This document shows, piece by piece, positions 15,632 to 22,688 of a stretch of 22,688 nt of DNA. A program made the position numbers and the translations under genes. Position 1 is the stretch's first letter. Every line of letters starts with the position of its first letter. The notes beneath the pieces are model-generated. The model worked only from the letters and a program-made list of their open reading frames with translations, searched no databases and was not told the origin of the DNA. The DNA is from Betaproteobacteria bacterium (lineage in GTDB: Bacteria > Pseudomonadota > Gammaproteobacteria > Burkholderiales > SG8-41), in assembly GCA_025356695.1 (NCBI GenBank), contig JANXSE010000298.1, forward strand, positions 1 through 22,688. Reading direction: 5' to 3'.

Positions 15632-15959
15632 CATTTCTCCGTTGCCATCTTGATGGCTCCGCCGGGGCACTCCGCCGCGCACAAGCCGCGGCCCTTGCAA
15701 TATTCGTAGTGATCTCAAAGCGCTTGCCCGGCCCGCGCTTGATCGCTGCATTGCCCCGACACACACCGTAACAGTTGTCGCACTTGAAGCGGTTGCCGCA
15801 GGCCGGGCAGCGCCGCGCTCCGTCGACCGCATTACTTTCGTCCAGCCCGCCCTGCACTTCGTCAAAATTCGACCATCGGCGGATCACGTCCGACACCGGT
15901 TGCAGGGTTTTGGGCGCATCAGCCCTATCTTCGAGGGCGTTGCCGTCAACCAATGGCAC
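15628..15959 (-). pseudogene. Decayed 4Fe-4S ferredoxin domain with frameshift
   Basis: Read on the minus strand, the frame from 15959 gives FDEVQGGLDES, then ARRCPACGN and CDNCYGVC, then IKRGPGKRFEI. This closely resembles the ferredoxin tail found in GltD-like NAD(P)-binding oxidoreductases and PFOR delta-type ferredoxins. Near 15710 the frame breaks: with a one-base shift it continues YEYCKGRGLCAAECPGGAIKM to a stop at 15628-15630. A single lost base explains both halves. Several cluster cysteines are also gone: an Arg where CGNC is expected, CR in place of CP, and CKGRG in place of CKGCG. The flavin and NAD domains are absent. Frame and residue loss together indicate a relic rather than a sequencing error alone. 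Confidence 0.75.
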
Positions 15960-16013
15960 GCTTTCAGGGGTTTCCTGTTTTTAGGCCTGACGGGATTGCA
16001 CGCGCGCAATCTT

Positions 16014-16027
16014 ATGATCTATGTCAA
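16014..16027 (+). promoter_or_regulatory. FNR/Anr-like binding site
   Basis: ATGAT, four bases, GTCAA on the plus strand (TTGACATAGATCAT on the minus strand) matches the FNR-family consensus TTGAT-N4-ATCAA at eight of ten positions. Its centre is at 16020.5. A TAATAT -10 lies at 16047-16052, so a start at 16059-16062 puts the box near -38.5 to -41.5. That is class II activator spacing. It would give oxygen-responsive control of the Nfn/rubrerythrin/PFOR operon. Confidence 0.55.
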
Positions 16028-16046
16028 TTCCCATGGCTGCCACTCG

Positions 16047-16052
16047 TAATAT
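16047..16052 (+). promoter_or_regulatory. -10 element of the nfnAB operon promoter
   Basis: TAATAT lies 20 bases after the end of the FNR-like box, and no good -35 is present. A missing -35 is usual for an activator-dependent promoter. It is 185 bases before the nfnAB ATG, so the mRNA would have a long leader. The call rests on position relative to the box. Confidence 0.4.
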
Positions 16053-16236
16053 TCTTTCGCTGACCGTAATGGAGGATGCGAAGCAAATGGTGTTCACTCA
16101 CGGCTGCCGGAAACAGCACTTTTGCGCCCGCATTTGAGTTGCGGAGCAGTCATCCATTCGAACAGACCATCACGCCTAACAACCAGAAAACAATGTTCTT
16201 TCGACTGTCCACCTTTCATTAGCCGCAAGGCTTTCT

Positions 16237-18627
16237 ATGTACACAATCGTCCGCCGAGAAGTTTTTTCCGACACCACCTTTCTGTGGGAAGTATTGGTCC
16301 CCGATGTCGCCAAATCGGCGCAGCCCGGACATTTCGTCATGGTGCGCCTGCACGAAGGCAGTGAACGCATCCCGCTGACGGTCGCCGATTTCGACCGTGA
16401 CAAGGGCACCATCACCATGGTGATCCAGGCGCTCGGCAAAACCACGCTGGAAATGCGTGACCACTACAAAGAGGGCGACAGCTTCGCCGATTTTGTCGGT
16501 CCGCTCGGCATGCCCCAGCACGTGAGCAAACTCGGCCACGTCGTCCTCGTCGGCGGCGGACTCGGTGTGGCACCGGTCTATCCCCAGTTGCGTGCGTTCA
16601 AGGAGGCGGGCAGCCGCACCACCGGCGTCATCGGCTTTCGCAACAAAGACCTCGTCTTCTGGGAAGAGAAGTTCGGCAAATACTGCGACAACCTGATCGT
16701 CTGTACCGACGACGGCAGCTACGGCACGCCGGGCTTTGTCACCGACGCGCTGAAAAAAGTACTCGAGACCGACAAACCTGACCTCGTCGTCGCCATCGGG
16801 CCGTTGCCGATGATGAACGCCTGCGTTGAAACGACGCGGCCGTTCGGCGTCAAGACGATGGTTTCGCTCAATGCCATCATGGTCGACGCCACCGGCATGT
16901 GCGGTTCCTGCCGCGTCAGCGTCGGCGGCGATGTCAAGTTCGCCTGCGTCGACGGCCCCGACTTCGACGGGCATAAAGTCGATTTCAAGGAGCTGATCCT
17001 GCGCCAGCGGCGTTTCAAGGGCGAGGAATCGAAGGCGAGCGAGGATTACGCCCACGTCTGCCAGGTCGAGAAAGCGCTGTTCGAGGAGAACAAGCGCAAT
17101 TACAAGAAGTACAAAGACCTCGCGCCGCACGCCGTGAAAATGCCGGAGCGCGATGCACTGGAACGCTCGCGCAATTTCAAGGAAGTCAATCTCGGCTACA
17201 GCATGCAGGATGCGCTGGAAGAAGCCGAACGCTGCATCCAGTGCAGCAAACCCGTCTGCATCGCCGGCTGCCCGGTGTCGATCGACATTCCGCGCTTCAT
17301 CCGCCATCTGCTAGTGCGCGACCTCGATGGTGCGCTCGGCGTCATCAATGAAGCCAATCTGTTCCCGTCGGTCTGCGGCCGTGTCTGCCCGCAGGAATCG
17401 CAGTGCGAGGCACAGTGCGTCGTCGGCAAGAACAAGAAGCTGCCGATGGAGTCGGTGGCGATCGGCCGGCTTGAACGCTTCATCGGCGACAACGCGCACG
17501 CGCCCAAGGCGGTGCCGCCGCAATTCGAACGCGCCCTGGGCCGCATCGGCATCGTCGGTTCCGGGCCGTCGGGGCTGGCGGTCGCAGCCGACCTCGTGCG
17601 TTACGGCTGCGAAGTGACGGTATTCGAAGCGCTGCACGTGGTCGGCGGCGTGCTGCAGTACGGCATCCCGTCCTTCCGCCTGCCGCGCGACATCATCAGC
17701 CGCGAAGTCGAGAACCTCAAAGGCATGGGCGTCAAATTCGAAACCAACAAAGTGATCGGCAAGACCTTCTCCATCCAGCAACTCATGGGTGAGATGAATT
17801 ACGACGCCGTGTTCGTCGGCGCCGGCGCCGGCGCGCCGTCATTTCTGGGTATCCCCGGCGAATTCGCCGGTCAGGTCTATTCGGCAAACGAGTTCCTCAC
17901 CCGCGTCAATCTGATGGGGGGCGACAAGTTTCCCTATCTCGACACGCCGATCACGCTCGGCAAGAGCGTAGTCGTCATCGGCGCCGGCAACACGGCGATG
18001 GATTGCCTGCGCGTGGCCAAGCGCCTCGGCACGCCGACCGTGCGCTGTGTCTACCGCCGCTCGGAAGCCGAAGCCCCGGCGCGCATCGAGGAACTGCGCC
18101 ACGCCAAGGAGGAAGGCATCGAGTTCTTCTTCCTGCATACGCCGGTCGAAATCATCACCGGCGACGACGGCGTTGTGCGCGGCATGAAAGTGCAGAAGAT
18201 GATGCTGGGCGAACCCGATGAAAAGGGCCGCCGCAAACCGGTGCCGCTCGACGAATTCGTCGACCTTGAATGCGATACCGTGATCTACGCGCTCGGCACC
18301 AAAGCAAACCCGATCGTCACGCAGGCCACGCCGGGCCTCGGTCTCAACCAATGGGGCTACATCGTCGCCGACCCCGCGACGCAGGCGACCACCCTGCCCG
18401 GCGTGTTTGCCGGCGGCGACATCGTCACCGGAGCCGCCACTGTCATTCTGGCCATGGGCGCGGGCCGCCGCGCGGCGCGGGCCATCGGTGCCTGGTTACA
18501 GAACGGCAAACAGAAATGGCCCATTACGCAGGAAGATGCCGACGCCTTCACGCCACCGCTGGCGATCGGCGCGACCGCACCGGCCTCGGCGGCACCGACC
18601 AACACCCAGAGCGAGAGCCCAGCATGA
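16237..18627 (+). CDS. Fused NfnA-NfnB: NADH-dependent reduced ferredoxin:NADP+ oxidoreductase
   Basis: A 796-residue fusion. Residues 1-250 resemble NfnA and dihydroorotate dehydrogenase electron-transfer subunits: an FAD-binding RIPLTVAD block, the nucleotide motif VLVGGGLGVAPVYP (about 104-116), and a 2Fe-2S site at Cys222, Cys225 and Cys237. From about residue 310 it is NfnB/GltD-like, with two 4Fe-4S motifs at Cys333/336/341/345 and Cys380/384/390/394. It then has an FAD motif IGIVGSGPSG (about 437-446) and a second nucleotide motif VVVIGAGNTAMDC. Nfn complexes bifurcate electrons between NADPH, NAD+ and ferredoxin. The tail is Ala/Pro/Ser-rich. AAGG lies six bases before the ATG, and the stop overlaps the next start. 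A GltD-like transhydrogenase without bifurcation is the main alternative. Confidence 0.85.
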   Translation: MYTIVRREVFSDTTFLWEVLVPDVAKSAQPGHFVMVRLHEGSERIPLTVADFDRDKGTITMVIQALGKTTLEMRDHYKEGDSFADFVGPLGMPQHVSKLGHVVLVGGGLGVAPVYPQLRAFKEAGSRTTGVIGFRNKDLVFWEEKFGKYCDNLIVCTDDGSYGTPGFVTDALKKVLETDKPDLVVAIGPLPMMNACVETTRPFGVKTMVSLNAIMVDATGMCGSCRVSVGGDVKFACVDGPDFDGHKVDFKELILRQRRFKGEESKASEDYAHVCQVEKALFEENKRNYKKYKDLAPHAVKMPERDALERSRNFKEVNLGYSMQDALEEAERCIQCSKPVCIAGCPVSIDIPRFIRHLLVRDLDGALGVINEANLFPSVCGRVCPQESQCEAQCVVGKNKKLPMESVAIGRLERFIGDNAHAPKAVPPQFERALGRIGIVGSGPSGLAVAADLVRYGCEVTVFEALHVVGGVLQYGIPSFRLPRDIISREVENLKGMGVKFETNKVIGKTFSIQQLMGEMNYDAVFVGAGAGAPSFLGIPGEFAGQVYSANEFLTRVNLMGGDKFPYLDTPITLGKSVVVIGAGNTAMDCLRVAKRLGTPTVRCVYRRSEAEAPARIEELRHAKEEGIEFFFLHTPVEIITGDDGVVRGMKVQKMMLGEPDEKGRRKPVPLDEFVDLECDTVIYALGTKANPIVTQATPGLGLNQWGYIVADPATQATTLPGVFAGGDIVTGAATVILAMGAGRRAARAIGAWLQNGKQKWPITQEDADAFTPPLAIGATAPASAAPTNTQSESPA

Positions 18628-19259
18628 TCTCCTGTCCGAAGTGCCATCGCCCGATCGAGGGCGAAGAAGCCTATATCTGCTGCGCCAACCTCGAATTGAG
18701 GTGGAAGTGCAGCGCCTGCGGCAAGGTCAGCGAGGGCTTTGCTTTTCCGTACGGCATGTGCCCGCACTGCAAGGGCAAGCTCGCAATGCTCGACCGCGGT
18801 GCGATCGACGACAGCAAAGGCCTCGACGCCATCCGCGCAGCGTTCGAAATCGAACTCGGCGGCCATGCCTTCTATCAGCGTGCCGCGAGCGATTCGAAAG
18901 ATCCGGCGCTGCGCGATCTGTTCGGCCGCTTCGCCGAGATGGAAAAGGAACACATGGAAACGTTGTCGAAGCGCTATCACGCCGATCTGCCGCAGCCGGC
19001 CGCCGATTTTCAGATCGACCGCGCCGCCATCTTCGCCGGCGTGCCGCGCAAGCCCGAGGACCCGGCCAATCTGTTCCGCATCGCCATCGCCTTTGAAGAG
19101 CGGGCGGTGACGTTTTTCAGCGAACAAGGTGAACACGCGCCAGCGGGTTCGGTCGAGCGCGAGCTTTACCAGGAACTTGCCGCTGAAGAACGCGAACATG
19201 TGGCGCTGATCACCACCGAATACGAACGCTGGAAAACCGGCAAGTCCGGACTGCTATAA
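18624..19259 (+). CDS. Rubrerythrin-like protein with N-terminal eight-cysteine metal-binding module
   Basis: A 211-residue soluble protein. The N-terminus has four cysteine pairs: CPKC (4/7), CC (19/20), CSAC (29/32) and CPHC (46/49). This suggests one or two zinc-ribbon or rubredoxin-like sites. From about residue 65 a ferritin-like diiron domain follows, with putative ligands in FEIELGGHAFYQRAA, EMEKEH, AFEERAVTFF and AAEEREH. Rubrerythrins reduce peroxide using electrons from rubredoxin or NAD(P)H systems. In the common form the rubredoxin domain is C-terminal; here the Cys-rich part is N-terminal. The ATG overlaps the nfnAB stop, and PFOR follows 41 bases later. It may protect the oxygen-sensitive clusters or take electrons from Nfn; this is inferred from context. 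Confidence 0.82.
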   Translation: MISCPKCHRPIEGEEAYICCANLELRWKCSACGKVSEGFAFPYGMCPHCKGKLAMLDRGAIDDSKGLDAIRAAFEIELGGHAFYQRAASDSKDPALRDLFGRFAEMEKEHMETLSKRYHADLPQPAADFQIDRAAIFAGVPRKPEDPANLFRIAIAFEERAVTFFSEQGEHAPAGSVERELYQELAAEEREHVALITTEYERWKTGKSGLL

Positions 19260-19300
19260 GCGCAAACGCCGCAACGCATAAGAAAGTTTGAAAGGACATC

Positions 19301-22688
<3,388 letters not shown>

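Larger units (their letters stand above)
15960..16236. other. Intergenic leader region upstream of nfnAB
   Basis: These 277 bases contain no gene that I recognise. They hold the FNR-like box and -10 described separately, and then a predicted leader of about 175 bases. One short frame (16076-16222, 48 residues) follows GGAGG without spacing, and another begins at 16021. Neither shows recognisable protein features, and I do not call them. AAGG at 16227-16230 is the likely ribosome binding site for the next gene. Confidence 0.6.

Noticed and set aside
16076..16222. Small 48-codon frame after GGAGG in the nfnAB leader
   Set aside because: The GGAGG abuts the ATG with no spacing, and the product has no recognisable feature.
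16219..17307. A 362-codon open frame on the minus strand within nfnAB
   Set aside because: It is antisense to a clear multi-domain flavoprotein, and its composition is that of a complementary-strand shadow.

Overview
The window looks like a chromosomal segment of a high-GC betaproteobacterium, Burkholderiales or Rhodocyclales in flavour. This placement is an inference from a Bug-type tripartite-tricarboxylate receptor, System I cytochrome c maturation genes, a SoxCD-type sulfite dehydrogenase, a complete Mod plus Tup uptake locus and a fused Nfn / fused pyruvate:ferredoxin oxidoreductase pair. Coding density is very high, and almost every neighbouring gene pair is either overlapping or a few bases apart.

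Region 1 (1-2945, minus strand) is a short operon: a Bug solute receptor, then soxC (Tat-exported molybdopterin sulfite dehydrogenase), then soxD (c-type cytochrome, cut by the window edge). A near-consensus sigma70 promoter lies immediately upstream of the Bug start codon. Region 2 (2946-4669, plus strand) is divergent from it and holds an AtuA-family protein translationally coupled to a DUF4387 protein. This pair is often found next to Bug receptors.

Region 3 (4682-11182, minus strand) is a ten-gene molybdate/tungstate locus, transcribed in the order tupA-tupB-tupC-mobB-moaD-moaE-modE(N-terminal domain only)-modA-modB-modC. A clear ModE-type palindrome overlaps a sigma70 promoter directly upstream of modA. 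The tupA promoter carries a similar half-site over its -10, and its transcript would start with a perfect GC hairpin followed by six T. Region 4 (11330-15631, plus strand) starts divergently with moeA, then an SDR oxidoreductase, then ccmA-ccmB-ccmC-ccmD, and probably forms one transcript. The Moco genes serve enzymes such as SoxC, and the Ccm genes serve cytochromes such as SoxD.

Region 5 (15628-16236) has no intact gene. It contains a decayed, frameshifted 4Fe-4S ferredoxin domain on the minus strand that meets ccmD tail to tail, then a non-coding stretch with an FNR-like box positioned as in a class II activated promoter. Region 6 (16237-22688, plus strand) is an anaerobic electron-transfer operon: a fused NfnA-NfnB flavoprotein, a rubrerythrin-like protein with an N-terminal eight-cysteine zinc-ribbon/rubredoxin-like module, and a fused pyruvate:ferredoxin (flavodoxin) oxidoreductase cut by the right edge. 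Together these would link pyruvate oxidation, ferredoxin and NAD(P)H under low oxygen.

I do not see a defence system, CRISPR array, insertion sequence, tRNA or rRNA. The most unusual items are the Nfn/rubrerythrin/PFOR operon with its FNR-type promoter and adjacent ferredoxin relic, and the regulatory layout of the Mo/W locus.
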